Shown piece after piece: positions 22,201 through 32,936 of a DNA stretch of 64,000 bases; within the stretch, counting starts at the first letter, position 1, and every line of letters begins with the position of its first letter. The position numbers were made by a program, and so were the translations under genes. The stretch is from Symbiodinium sp. CCMP2592. Its lineage: Eukaryota > Sar > Dinophyceae > Suessiales > Symbiodiniaceae. The stretch is from NCBI GenBank assembly GCA_905221615.1, contig CAJNDT010005445.1:291001-355000 (forward strand), given 5' to 3'. The notes beneath the pieces are model-generated. The model was not told where the DNA came from. It did not search any database and saw only the letters and a list, made by a program, of their open reading frames with translations.

Positions 22201-24415
22201 CACGAAAACCACCGAGACGGTTTCGTGCATCCCCCCTTGACTTTCCAGGATCTCATTTTTTCCGGAAGCGCGGTCCAGACATCGTGGTCTGAGGCTCCCC
22301 TCATATTAAACTCGAAAGCAATGCGAGTCTTGTACTTGTCGAAGATTTCGCTTTCCTGGCTGAGGTACAAGTAGAATTGTATTGGTTAAACAAATACTGA
22401 CTATATTATTATATGAATTGTACAATATTGAGAATTGGAAAAGCCTGGCCTCGTTGTTGGACTGCAGAAAACTTTCGAGTGCGTCCTGTTTCTCTGCAAA
22501 GAAGCCGCCAGAGCCGAAGGGCTTGTAGTTCAGGGTCCACATGAACGTCGTTAGGAGGACATTTTTGTGGAGTTGTCCTCTGAGCGGCCCCTTGATATCC
22601 CTATGCAGGCGATGGATTTTGTCGTAACTGTAATGTACGAGCAAGTTCTGGTCCAAGGAAAATGCGTTGGCGGCACACCCGATGCTGCCTTGATCCATCA
22701 ATATGTGCAACATCGGAATCATGTCTGCAGACTGTGCGTCAAAACTCATACTGTGCACTGTGGCTGGATCCTCTGTACGGATGACTTCCCATTCTGCACC
22801 ACGAAAAGTTGCTTGGTCTCCCGGGTTCAATGGGGCCAACATGGACAGCAGCTGAGAGTCCGGCTGGAAATCGGTTATTTGCAACCCGGCGATTTTGAAG
22901 CACTGACTGCTGACAGCCTGGAAAAACTTCAGGGTCGAAAGTCTCTCAATTTCTCGACGTGCCGCCAAACGTTCGACTTCCGGCATAAGGTCATATTGTC
23001 CCGGGCGAAGGATTTTGGCCGAGTTCACAAATTGAGCAGTGGCATGGGCAAAACAATTGGCAGAACTGTTGTAAAAAAGACTCACAAGCCAATCTTTCGT
23101 GCTGTGGTGGGAAGAATCAGTGACCATGGTCAGCTTCCGAACATTGAGAAATGACAAGGAGCTTTCTTGCTTGTACAAGCTCAGCATCTTCCGCTGCCAC
23201 AGAGAAACAGAGCCAGGCCTGACACCGCCATCTCTGTCCGTCTCTCTGATCTCAGCCAACTTCATCATCGAGACCTTTGTGTTGCGTGCTTGTTCAATGA
23301 AGTCCCAAATCCGGTAAACGGACATTTTCCGGCGAGGGTCTTCTCCATCATCAGCAGACCTGCGAGCAATGCAACTGCAACTTCATAACTTAACTCACTT
23401 GACAAATTGATTTCAAATGAAATGATGCCCCCGGACTCCTGAATGCAGAAATCAACCTTACCCAACAGCCAACCTCCTTCCTCGCCCTGACAGTCGTCGT
23501 GAAGGAACTGCTCTCTCCAACGCTTGGTTTGCCTCTACATGCTCCAAAATGCTGTGGGCCATAGCTCCATGCAAAATCTGGAAGACAGTGGCTCGCAATT
23601 GTTGCAGAGCAGCCAAGCTATGGTTTTTCCAGGGTGACATGTTTCTGGATCGACGGACCTTCGCAGCATTGAGGACAAAAGCGAGCACATCCAAAAACAG
23701 AAGTTCTCCCTGCCAAGGGCCTGACAGTACAGCTTCTGAGTACATGTTGCCCCAAACCTTTCTCCAAGACTCCAGAACTGAAGCATGTAGTGAGGAAAGA
23801 AAGTCTTGCACTCCCAAGACCATTCCATTGGGCTGCAACATGAGGACATGGTTCCCAGCAGTGCCATGCACATCGATGCTCAAGCCATGCTGTCCAGCCG
23901 CGTATGCCTGGGTTGTAGCCTCTGCTGAGATTTTCCGGAACATATCCCAGAGGTAGGTCGACTTGGCTGCAGTTTGGCTTTTGTCCAGTAGCTTTGCAAA
24001 GAACATCATCAGCAGCATGGTACTGGCACAATTGCAATTCAACATACTTGTCCTGAACCAGGGCCACTTTTGCCAAGTATTTGAGTATGTGTGTGCATAC
24101 ATGTACTGTCAAGGATTTCATAATTTAAACTTGTAGAGTTGAGGTTCGTGGCCTGAGGTTCATTGAACGATAATGCAAATCTTTCTCTGTCAGGATATCC
24201 TCGGACAAGCAAAGGTCTTTCAGTGTTTTGGCATGTTTCGTCAGAGCGTTTTGCTCGCCATTCTCCATAAGCTTGTCCATGACATATTGCAGATCCCAGT
24301 ACAGCTGGGAATCATCAGGATTGCGATATGCCACCGGGCCAAAAGCCACAGCAAGACCTTCCATGACCAAAGAGTCTGCATTTGCGGGCACATGCTGGAA
24401 ACATGGCTCAGCCAT
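19266..24415 (-). CDS. Large multi-exon protein, transposase-like or uncharacterised dinoflagellate family
   Basis: Start ATG 24,415 (MAEPCFQHVP), stop 19,268-19,266. Six exons join in one frame: 24,415-24,131; 24,105-23,462; 23,359-22,445; 22,359-21,095; 21,047-20,368; 20,285-19,266, giving 1,602 codons. Introns are 25-102 nt. Donors GTAAGG, GTGAAT and GTGAGT and acceptors CGCAG, TAAG and TGCAG are clear. Intron 3 looks GC-AG. The first (25 nt) is doubtful. Exon 3 has TDSSHHSTKDW, then MDQGSIGCAANAF and YDKIHRLHRDIKGPL, then NYKPFGSGGFFAEK. I recall similar blocks in many uncharacterised dinoflagellate proteins, which suggests a mobile family, but cannot verify this. The last exon starts with a Lys/Ala/Gly-rich basic tract and has Pro-rich repeats. 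The pattern of Asp/His residues could be catalytic, which is inference. Confidence 0.6.
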
Positions 24416-24478
24416 GGTCACATATTATGTGTACTGTAACTTTGCGATTTGAAATGTCAAAGTTCTATTGCACAAATG

Positions 24479-24495
24479 TTGAGCCATGTAATTTT
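24479..24495 (-). promoter_or_regulatory. Spliced-leader-relic-like word upstream of the large minus-strand gene
   Basis: The minus strand reads AAAATTACATGGCTCAA. TGGCTCAA matches the spliced-leader tail exactly, followed by C instead of G. It lies about 65 bp before ATG 24,415. Confidence 0.4.
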
Positions 24496-24912
24496 ACAGT
24501 TCACACATTGCCTTAACGTGGGGGGAAATGTCCCTCTTATTATTTAGGTGGAACATCCCAGGCGAAATTGAAGCTACAGAAACATGACAAAATGTCTGCA
24601 CCGAACAGAGAACAACCACATGAGAACTTGTGAAGCTATTGGCCATGAGTGCAATTGCAATTTTTTTCGCCCTTGTTCCGCGAACCCCTCACGGACTTGA
24701 AGACAGCCTTGTGTCGGAACTGAAATGAGCCGCAATCGGCAATGCAGCATCCAGTAATCGTCATCAGTGCAACAGCCATTGGCGTGCTTTGGGCTCCCTG
24801 TGAAAATTGTATTTAGGATTGAATTGGTTGTCACTTTAATGTGCCATCCATACCCATGCAAGACAATGAAATGCTGTGCAACTGCTGAATTGATCTACTG
24901 AGTTACTGCCAC

Positions 24913-27016
24913 TCAAGCAAAAATTGTATTGGGTTCAGTGTTCTCCAGGATCTCGAAGCCATGGTCGGCCTCCTGACCATTGCGATTTCCCTCATCCACG
25001 TCCATCGGCTCCGGAATCGAGCAACGTAGTGGGCAACGACTTCCCGGTCTGGTGTTTGTCGATTCCGCCCAGCGCAGGATGCAGTCTTCGTGAAACCAAT
25101 GCCCGCAGTGGAGCCGGAGCAAGACTTGTTCCCCCTCATCCATGGTGTCCTGGCAACCAAAACAAATTGTCAAATGAGGACATCACAACACTCACAAGGT
25201 CTACACTGGAGATGGAGCTGAAGCAAGCAACACTCGTGGGATCCATTCCGTCCTGGCAAATGAGACATATGGGAAGCTCAATGGCCTCTGACTCTGCTTG
25301 GATCTCTTGCTGGTCCTGCTGAACTGTTCCAGCTGCAAGGGTGGCTGGGGGTCCGGCTGCTGCATCGGGAGCGGGTGGATGCTCGCGGGGTGTTGCTGCC
25401 ACAACTGGTTCAACCACAGCATGCTCCAATGTCTCGGGCTCAATTGTGGGAGGGTTGGCTGGAGGCACAACATGATCAGGGGATGCGGGGGGCATCGCTG
25501 GCATTGCTTTGCTCAAAGTATGCATAGCCTTGGGAGCCACAGCAGGGGATGTGCTTGTTGATGGTTCTGCCGAAGGCATTGTTGGCATTGCTGCATGGCC
25601 GGCCTGCTTGGGCGGAGGGGGCACCCGGGGTGCTGCAGGGGCTGCGGGCTGAGGTGGCCCAGACGTTGCTCGCACAGGTGGGACCCGGATCGGGGCAGGT
25701 GTGACAGCCTTGGCATGTGCCGGCAGAGGCGCCTTTGCCGGTGCAGGTGGTGGGCTTGCAGTTGCACTTACTGCCACAGGTGCTGGGCGGGCACGTGCTG
25801 GCGGCATTGTTGCTTTCGCCCCTGCCTGCAAAATCATGCCAACGTCACCTGAGGTTGGAGCTTTCGCAAAACAGATGCTGACAGGCTTCATGAATGAGTC
25901 CTGCCAGCCCAGAGGGCGAGCAATCTCCTCTATTGCAGCGTCTGTCAAATTCAGGGGCAGCTTCGAGGCCAACTGTTCCATGAACTGTGGTTCGCACCGT
26001 CGGACACGATTGAATGCCGTTTGGAACCGCATGTGCAAGTCTTCGTAGGATATCACACCTGCACAGCCAAAGATGAAGTCTCAATTGAATGTTCTTATGA
26101 ATAATAAAGCTGAAAAAACCGACCAGACGAACAACCCGTAATGGCATGATCATTCACTGACCCAAAATGACATTTCCTCTATAGTGTCCTGGCAATAACA
26201 TCTGACAAGTCACGGAGATAAGAGAGCCGGCTACTTGGCCTGAGCCTCGTCAGCATCCACAGAAGTACCAAGAGTCCCCTTTGGCTCAATTGACTGAGGT
26301 ACCCAGCCTCAGCGTTCATAGCATCTTCTCATCATGTTAGACAAATTGTCAAATGCACAAACAAAAACAAGTGACACAAATGGGAATTCCTGTCCCGCCT
26401 CCAGCTCACCGTACAATTTCTCCAAGCTGGCCACAAGCCTTGTCCTTGGAAGACCTTTCAATACTGTTGTGCTCCCTGTGATTGTGGCATCCTCCCCCTT
26501 GTTGTAAACATAGCCGACTGTGGGTGGTGGGAGGGGCTGCACAGGATGAGCAGGAACTGTCACAGGGCCCTGAGGCACTTCATTTCCCGAGCCCGATGCT
26601 GATGGAACTTCCGGAACCACCTGCTGATGTTGTGCTGTGGCCCTGTCGGATTCCTCCTCCTCTTCCTGTTCCGAATCGTCATCCACCTCATTCACCTGGG
26701 GGGGGAGAATCCTGGCATCATATTCATCTGGGCATTCATCATCGGATTGCCCTGCATCGCAGCAGCCGGGTTTGCCGAACCGTGCATGGGCATCGACATT
26801 ATTCTGCATGCCAGTGCATGGGTGCATCATGGGCATGTTCATACCCGGGTTCATGCCCATCAATGTGCCGGGGTTCATGGTCATGTAAGGATGAGCTGGA
26901 AACATCATTGGGGGCATGGTCGGCTGCATCTGGCCTGTCATGACCATGTGCTGTCCATTGCCATTCCTGGAATCCGCAAGACGGGCCCGCTTGTGGCGTC
27001 GGGGAATAAGCCCTGC
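24913..27016 (-). CDS. RING-H2 finger protein with Pro/Ala-rich middle (multi-exon)
   Basis: A likely start is the ATG near 27,016 (MAGLIPRRHKRARL, nuclear-signal-like). Exon blocks: 27,016 to about 26,38x (Met/Pro-rich, then acidic, then GLPRTRLVASLEKLYGELE); about 26,060-25,196 (a helical start, ISYEDLHMRFQTAFNRVRR, then a long Pro/Ala tract); 25,149-24,913. A 46-nt intron (25,195-25,150; GTGAGT...TTGCCAG) splits the RING finger. Upstream is CLIC, downstream are CGHWFHEDC and CPLRC, together fitting C3H2C3 with a long first loop. RING-H2 proteins usually act as E3 ubiquitin ligases. A second CxxC (CFGC) lies inside the intron, so an alternative start of the finger is possible. The first intron's exact ends are not resolved. 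Confidence 0.55.
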
Positions 27017-27077
27017 CATGGCTTCTGCAACTACAGGCAATTGGTGTTCCTGTAGCAATGGTACTTCAAACCGAACC

Positions 27078-27088
27078 CTTGAGCAATT
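27078..27088 (-). promoter_or_regulatory. Spliced-leader-relic-like word upstream of RING gene
   Basis: The minus strand reads AATTGCTCAAG, against ATTTTGGCTCAAG. GCTCAAG is exact. It is the weakest of the set, but its position (about 65 bp before the likely ATG) agrees with the others. Confidence 0.3.
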
Positions 27089-27242
27089 CAGGCAAACACA
27101 ATTGACAATTCAAAGTTGAAGCAACACTGCAGGACATACAGCTGACTACAGTACAGAAAGCTCCGAAAAGCACAGAGCTTCTTATTTGTTGCAGCCATTC
27201 CGAGCCGTGTTGGTCCACACAGTATTAGCAGAAACAAGCGAG

Positions 27243-27836
27243 CTAGTAAACATTGTCCTTGTACCACTGCCGAATCTCACTTTTGGTTTTGCCCGACCCT
27301 TTCTGGCCCGGGTGTGAACATTGCGAAATTGAATTTGACTGAAAGCAGTCAGCCAAGAGAGTCCTCACTTGTTGCCATGTTGACCGTGAATCGGAAATGT
27401 CAATCTCCAAGTCACAGAGCACCTGCAGATCCTCCAGCACGTAGTGACCTCAGTGGGGCAGCAACACTTTATTATGGTTATGTGTTATGATTTAACAAAC
27501 AACACAGCGGTTTTGTTCAAAGGACAAACACATCAGGATGATTGCTCTGAAGGCACTGACACAATGCCACCTCAATTGAAATGAATCAGCTGTCAGAAGT
27601 GTATCATCATCGTCAGAATTGTTTGCTGGCACATCATGGGGTGACGGAGCTATGAGAGCCGCCAACATGGTCTTGGCTTTGAAGACAAGCAATCGATGAG
27701 ACCAGGCCAATGGCAGGTCACACTGCAACAAATGTAACAAGCAATCACTGACTTGGTTTCCTTCCACCTCCGGCCAAGTAGGCGGTAGAGCCTGCACTGC
27801 TTCCAAAGCCCATTGCTGTTCTTCAGCCAAAGTCAT
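27243..27836 (-). CDS. Small uncharacterised protein (two exons inferred)
   Basis: ATG 27,836 (MTLAEEQQWALEAVQALP) lies 8 nt after a spliced-leader-like word, which supports this start. The first exon (to about 27,500) contains LLQCDLPLAWSHRLLVFKAK and an acidic NNSDDDD stretch. The second (about 27,440-27,243) contains LEDLQVLCDLEIDISDS and SEIRQWYKDN before a stop. The intron between them is not resolved. No family is recognised. Confidence 0.4.
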
Positions 27837-27844
27837 GTTTCTGC

Positions 27845-27858
27845 CTTGAGCCAAGATA
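27845..27858 (-). promoter_or_regulatory. Spliced-leader-relic-like word immediately before a start codon
   Basis: The minus strand reads ATCTTGGCTCAAG: TTGGCTCAAG is exact, 10 nt, and the upstream bases also agree at several positions. The next ATG is 8 nt downstream. Confidence 0.55.
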
Positions 27859-28125
27859 TGCACAAATCATGGAGGACATCACATGGCCTGACCTCGCTGA
27901 CAGTGGTGGCAAAGCAATTGAACAAGTAACATCCCAAAGAACCGCACTGGAATTTTGACATGAATGTCACAATCGTGCTTGCCCCTATGCAAAAAAAGCC
28001 AACATAATCTATACACATGGCAAAGGAAGAAGCTGTTATTGAGCACGGTGCTGCTGCAATTCTGCAATACAGCACAAGTAGTGAATTCAACTTGCTTGAT
28101 CCTTTATACAGTTGTTCAAAATTTG

Positions 28126-28950
28126 TCACTTGTGCTTGTCATTCCTTTGGCTCTTCCTCTTTTTGGACTCGTTGTTCTTATGTTTCAGAAGCTGCAACTT
28201 GAATTTAGTGTGCACACCATCGCCACTGGCCATTGGCAACTGAGATTCAGACCGGGTTGGACTCAGAGCCAAATCCCCTGAAGAGCTCGAGGCAGCTGCT
28301 GCTGCTGTTGCTGCTGGAAGAACCAAGTCCGGAGCATCAGAAGCGATCACATTCGGATTCGGCAAGAGCAAAGCTGCATTGGAATCTGAAGGCAATGGAG
28401 GCAATGGAATCTCTGAACTCAATTGCATTGACTGCACAGCACCTGCCATTTTTGCGTCCACTGACTCCTCTCCTTGAAGACTTGTGTAACTGGCACCCTC
28501 CGCGTTCAGGTTGGCCTCCGGGTTCGGGTTGACCTCACCCGGGTTGGCCTCTGCCGTGGAGTCAACCAGCGCAGACGGGTAGGACTCATTCCAATCATGC
28601 CAGCCTTTCCACTTCCACCAGGAGTCTTTTGGATTATCCCAGGAGTCTGCCTCCCAGGAGTCGCAAGGATATGTCATCTTCTGGTGTTTGCTCTTTTGCT
28701 GAATCGGACGGTCGTTGTCTTCTTCCATGTCCACTGGAGTGTCCTGACTTGACTGGATGGCAACTCCTTCTGTTTGATCGTAGTTCCGCCAGCCACGACC
28801 TGCCCAATCCGTAGTCTCATGTGGTGTGGGGTCTTCGCTGCTTTGGCTTGGGGCTTCCCAAGTCCGCTTGTTGCGTGCACCCGACTCAGCCTCATGCCAG
28901 ACCTGTGCTCCAGGCGGAAGCTTGACCCATCCATTGACATGAACCCACAT
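28126..28950 (-). CDS. Trp-rich, low-complexity basic-tailed protein
   Basis: From ATG 28,950 (MWVHVNGWVKLPPGAQVW) to stop 28,126. The N-terminal half is unusually rich in Trp, Asp and Ser (DSWEADSWDNPKDSWWKWKG). The middle is Ala/Ser/Pro-rich. The C-terminus is basic (KHKNNESKKRKSQRNDKHK). The frame remains open upstream to 29,058, so an upstream exon is likely. No family is recognised. It could be a nucleic-acid-binding disordered protein. Confidence 0.45.
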   Translation of the reverse strand: MWVHVNGWVKLPPGAQVWHEAESGARNKRTWEAPSQSSEDPTPHETTDWAGRGWRNYDQTEGVAIQSSQDTPVDMEEDNDRPIQQKSKHQKMTYPCDSWEADSWDNPKDSWWKWKGWHDWNESYPSALVDSTAEANPGEVNPNPEANLNAEGASYTSLQGEESVDAKMAGAVQSMQLSSEIPLPPLPSDSNAALLLPNPNVIASDAPDLVLPAATAAAAASSSSGDLALSPTRSESQLPMASGDGVHTKFKLQLLKHKNNESKKRKSQRNDKHK

Positions 28951-29078
28951 GTTTGATGTCCAGGATGGCAAAAGGAAATATGAGCTACACAGCCACCACA
29001 ATGTTGACCTGGTCTTGTTCGACAATTGAGAACATGAAATGTTAGACAGCCAGCACAATGTTCATGCAATTCACAGAG

Positions 29079-29096
29079 TTGAGCCAAAATGTTCGG
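29079..29096 (-). promoter_or_regulatory. Spliced-leader-relic-like word upstream of Trp-rich gene
   Basis: The minus strand reads CCGAACATTTTGGCTCAA. CATTTTGGCTCAA is a 13-nt exact match to the spliced-leader tail, preceded by CCG as in the leader's start with two bases missing. It lies about 130 bp before ATG 28,950. Confidence 0.6.
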
Positions 29097-29204
29097 GCAA
29101 TGCAAACAATTGTCCTGCTCACACAACACAGCAACCAATATGGACTTTGTTTGAAAAAGGGAAATTGCCATTTTCATGACTGTGCCCATGCAAAGAAATT
29201 AAGA

Positions 29205-30430
29205 CTCACCCATGCAACCAATGCATTTCAACACAGACATTCTTGCATTGTGGGCCAATTTGGAGACATTCGAAATGCAAGCTTCCATGCAAAGATTTCG
29301 CTCCACCCATGCAAAAACTCTTGTTCCAATGCATTTTCCCACAGACATTCTTGCATTACCGGCGAATTTTGAAACATCCCAAATGGTAGCTTCCATGCAA
29401 AGATTTAGTCCCACCCATGCAACCAATGCATTTCAACACAGACATTCTTGCATTGTGGGCCAATTTGGAGACATTCGAAATGCAAGCTTCCATGCAAAGA
29501 TTTCGCTCCACCCATGCAAAAACTCTTGTTCCAATGCATTTTCCCACAGACCTTCTTGCATTACAGGCGAATTTTGAAACATCCCAAATGGTAGCTTCCA
29601 TGCAAAGATTCCGCTCCACCCATGCAAAAACTCTTCTTCCAATGCATTTTCCCACAGACATTCTTGCATTACGGGCGAATTTTGAAACATCCCAAATGGT
29701 AGCTTCCATGCAAAGATTTAGTCCCACCCATGCAACCAATGCATTTTAACACAGACATTCTTGCATTGTGGGCCAATTTGGAGACATTCGAAATGCAAGC
29801 TTCCATGCAAAGATTTCGCTCCACCCATGCAAAAACTCTTGTTCCAATGCATTTTCCCACAGACATTCTTGCATTACCGGCGAATTTTGAAACATCCCAA
29901 ATGGTAGCTTCCATGCAAAGATTTAGTCCCACCCATGCAACCAATGCATTTCAACACAGACATTCTTGCATTGTGGGCCAATTTGGAGACATTCGAAATG
30001 CAAGCTTCCATGCAAAGATTTCGCTCCACCCATGCAAAAACTCTTCTTCCAATGCATTTTCCCACAGACATTCTTGCATTACCGGCGAATTTTGAAACAT
30101 CCCAAATGGTAGCTTCCATGCAAAGATTTAGTCCCACCCATGCAACCAATGCATTTCAACACAGACATTCTTGCATTGTGGGCCAATTTGGAGACATTCG
30201 AAATGCAAGCTTCCATGCAAAGATTTCGCTCCACCCATGCAAAAACTCTTGTTCCAATGCATTTTCCCACAGACATTCTTGCATTACAGGCGAATTTTGA
30301 AACATCCCAAATGGTAGCTTCCATGCAAAGATTCCGCTCCACCCATGCAAAAACTTTTGTTCCAATGCATTTTCCCACAGACATTCTTGAATTATGGGCC
30401 AATTCGAAACATTGCAAATGCAAGGAATTG
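29205..30430. repeat. Satellite array with two-monomer higher-order structure
   Basis: Two related monomers alternate. A, about 97 bp, contains caaccaatgcatttcaaca and ttgtgggccaatttgg. B, about 108 bp, contains aaaaactcttgttccaatgc and cggcgaattttgaaac. The order is A B A B B A B A B A B B. A-B units are 205 bp, which is not a multiple of three, so the ORFs on both strands are incidental. Confidence 0.85.
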
Positions 30431-30600
30431 TGGATACATTTCAAGCCACCATGCATTTGAAACAGTGAACTCTTGTTTCTCTCAATCTTCCACTTGAGAG
30501 CAAATGCAAGGCAAATGCAGTTGTCATCAAAGAGAACCTGTGAACAGCCCCAGCTCTTCTCTGTCCAGATGCACATCAATGAACGTTCTCTTCAGATACT

Positions 30601-30643
30601 CGCGCGCGAATGCGCGCGGGCGCGCGCGCACATGCGCGCATGA
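30601..30643. repeat. Alternating CG/CA purine-pyrimidine tract
   Basis: cgcgcgcgaatgcgcgcggg followed by cgcgcgcgcacatgcgcgca: about 43 bp of nearly perfect purine-pyrimidine alternation. It is potentially Z-DNA-forming and palindromic in parts. Confidence 0.75.
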
Positions 30644-30744
30644 GTAGATTGAAAGTGCAACAGCAATTGTGTTCCAAATTGACAATTCTCAGCTTGTTCA
30701 TCAGTGAAATACAGTCTAAAACTGTTCCCTTAACAGGTTTCTAT

Positions 30745-30895
30745 ACATTTTTGATGAACTTTTGATGAACTTTTGATGAACTTTTGAGAATTTTTGAGAA
30801 CTTTTGATATTTTCGACGGTTTGATGACATTTTGATGACATTTTGATGAACTTTTGATGAACTTTTGAGAACTTTTGATGACTTTTTGATATTTT
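30745..30895. repeat. Short tandem repeat of TTTTGATGAAC
   Basis: Degenerate 10-12 bp units (ttttgatgaac, ttttgagaac, ttttgatgaca) are repeated about a dozen times. Confidence 0.8.
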
Positions 30896-31042
30896 CGAGG
30901 TTGACAGAAATGTAGTTTTTGATTTTTTGGAAGGTGACAGAAATGTAATTCCAATGCTTGCAGCTTCTGGCTCTGGTTTCCATTGACCTGCCTGCCACAG
31001 GACGTGCATTGATTGTATTGGTGATGGCTATATACAAAGTCG

Positions 31043-31300
31043 ATGCATTCAGGGGTGGCTTGACTCAAATGTTTCTAGGGGTTTGCATTGGTAGCTGAGC
31101 TTTGGTCTGTTTTTTAGAGGATACCTTCCTCCCTTGCTACACAATTTCGTGTACTTCTGGACCAAACTGTTTGGAGAGAATGATTACGTTTGCATTCAGA
31201 AGTGGCTTGACTCAGGTGTTTCTAGGGGTTTGTATTGGTAGCGGAGCTTTGGTCTTGCATGCAAATTGGTATCGGAGCCATTGGTAGCTGAGCTTTCATG
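31043..31300. repeat. Duplicated segment with primer-binding-site-like words
   Basis: About 64 bp at 31,043-31,106 recurs at 31,190-31,257 (gtggcttgactca..gtttctaggggtttg). Each copy ends in TTGGTAGC(T/G)GAGCTTTGG. Two more such words follow (TTGGTATCGGAGCC, TTGGTAGCTGAGCTTT). TGGTAGCGGAGCT at about 31,237 is identical to the inner retrotransposon's primer-binding site at 36,967. Confidence 0.6.
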
Positions 31301-31552
31301 CAAAGAAGCTGACTGCAAAATGCATTGGTTTCAGAATTGAAACCAGAATTGAAGCAGAACACGTGCTTTTAAGAGTGTTTGGCAATCAGCCAGTCCTTCT
31401 GGAATGATGCAAATGCAGGTCTGCCGACAACGATGTGCACATTTGAGACAGGTTCAGCGAGAATGTAAATGCATTGAACACTTCCTCGAAATGCATTTCT
31501 GGCGGGCCGATGTTGCATTGAAATCAAATTGGTGCACACTTTTTCTGGACTA

Positions 31553-32330
31553 CAAATGTATTGCAAGCAAACCGAAATGACAGATGAAATGCATCCTGTT
31601 GTGCTGGAACTGTTGTCAAACTGCACTTCGAGATGCTGTCTGGCACATGTTGAATGCATCCTGCATCTGCATTCTGTGAGCTGGAAATGCATTTGAAATG
31701 AAGGTTTGGACGTCCGTTTTGGATCCGAAATGCATTGCAAGCAAACCGAAATGACAGACGAAATGCATCCAGCTGTGCTGGAACTGTTGTCAAAATGCAC
31801 TTTGAGATGCTGTCTGGCACATGTTGAATGCATCCAGCATCTGCATTCTGTGAGCTGGAAATGCATTTGAAATGAAAGTTTGGACGTCCGTTTTGGATCC
31901 GAAATGCATTGCAAGCAAACCGAAATGACAGACGAAATGCATCCAGCTGTGCTGGAACTGTTGTCAAAATGCACTTTGAGATGCTGTCTGGCACATGTTG
32001 AATGCATCCAGCATCTGCATTCTGTGAGCTGGTAATGCATTTGAAATGAAGGTTTGGACGTCTGTTTTGGATCCGAAATGCATTGCAAGCAAACCGAAAT
32101 GACAGACGAAATGCATCTAGTTGTGCTGGAACTGTTGTCAAAATGCACTTTGAGATGCTGTCTGGCACATGTTGAATGCATCCAGCATCTGCATTCTGTG
32201 AGCTGGTAATGCATTTGAAATGAAGGATTGGACGTCCGTTTTGGATCCGAAATGCATTGCAAGCAAACCGAAATGACAGACGAAATGCATCCAGTTGTGC
32301 TGGAACTGTTGTCAAAATGCACTTTGACAT
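31553..32330 (-). repeat. 174-bp tandem repeat, 4-5 units
   Basis: Starts of the unit (gaaatgcattgcaagcaaac) fall at 31,727, 31,901, 32,075 and 32,249, exactly 174 bp apart, with an earlier diverged unit from 31,553. Because 174 = 3 x 58, two minus-strand frames stay open through the array (up to 329 codons). I see no codon-level evidence that it is translated. Confidence 0.85.
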
Positions 32331-32663
32331 CCTGTCTTGCAGGTGTTGAATACATCAACTATTGGTTGGAATTATGACAAATGTATTTGGTCACAGCCGA
32401 GACCACCATCACAACTCCTTCATCCACTTGTCAGTTGTAATTCAGAACGAGACAAGGATCGGACTGAGACTCTTTCTCCGAACACAGTCATCATGGAACC
32501 ACATGACTGTGCAATGCAACACCACGTCTGCTGCTTTCTTCAACTTTTCTGCAAGGTGGAACATGACAGTGAAGCTCACATGCAACTCTCAATGGGCATC
32601 TGCACAATTGTTTTGGTCACGAATCAGGCAGCTGGCTGAATTGATCGAATTACAACTTGAGAA

Positions 32664-32936
32664 TCATTGCTGTGCAAGCATTGCCAATATTGCAGCATGG
32701 AGGACAAGCCCCATCAGCTGCGAGGCGGAAGGATTGAGTTTCATGAGCGCTTTGAAGTTGTAGACCTTATCCTCCCACTCTTGTTTTCTTTCTCCAAGCA
32801 TTGGGCGTGGAACCAGGCAGCTCATCAAGTCAAAACCGACACAGCCATAAGGTGGAGCCGAGTCATCGATCAATCGCTTGTTCATCCGCCAAAGTTTGGC
32901 CAGTCGGCGTTCCTGGGCAGCTGCCTCATCGCCCAT
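32664..32936 (-). CDS. Possible small gene or exon, uncharacterised
   Basis: From ATG 32,936 (MGDEAAAQERRLAKLWRMNK) to stop 32,664, about 90 codons with ordinary composition and a hydrophobic C-terminus (LVLHAAILAML). It has the same strand as the gene cluster. No family is recognised and no spliced-leader-like word was seen. Confidence 0.35.
   Translation of the reverse strand: MGDEAAAQERRLAKLWRMNKRLIDDSAPPYGCVGFDLMSCLVPRPMLGERKQEWEDKVYNFKALMKLNPSASQLMGLVLHAAILAMLAQQ

Noticed and set aside
29199-30579. Repetitive Met/Phe/Trp-rich ORFs on both strands
   Set aside because: Satellite units of 205 bp are not a multiple of three, and both strands are open by chance; treated as noncoding.
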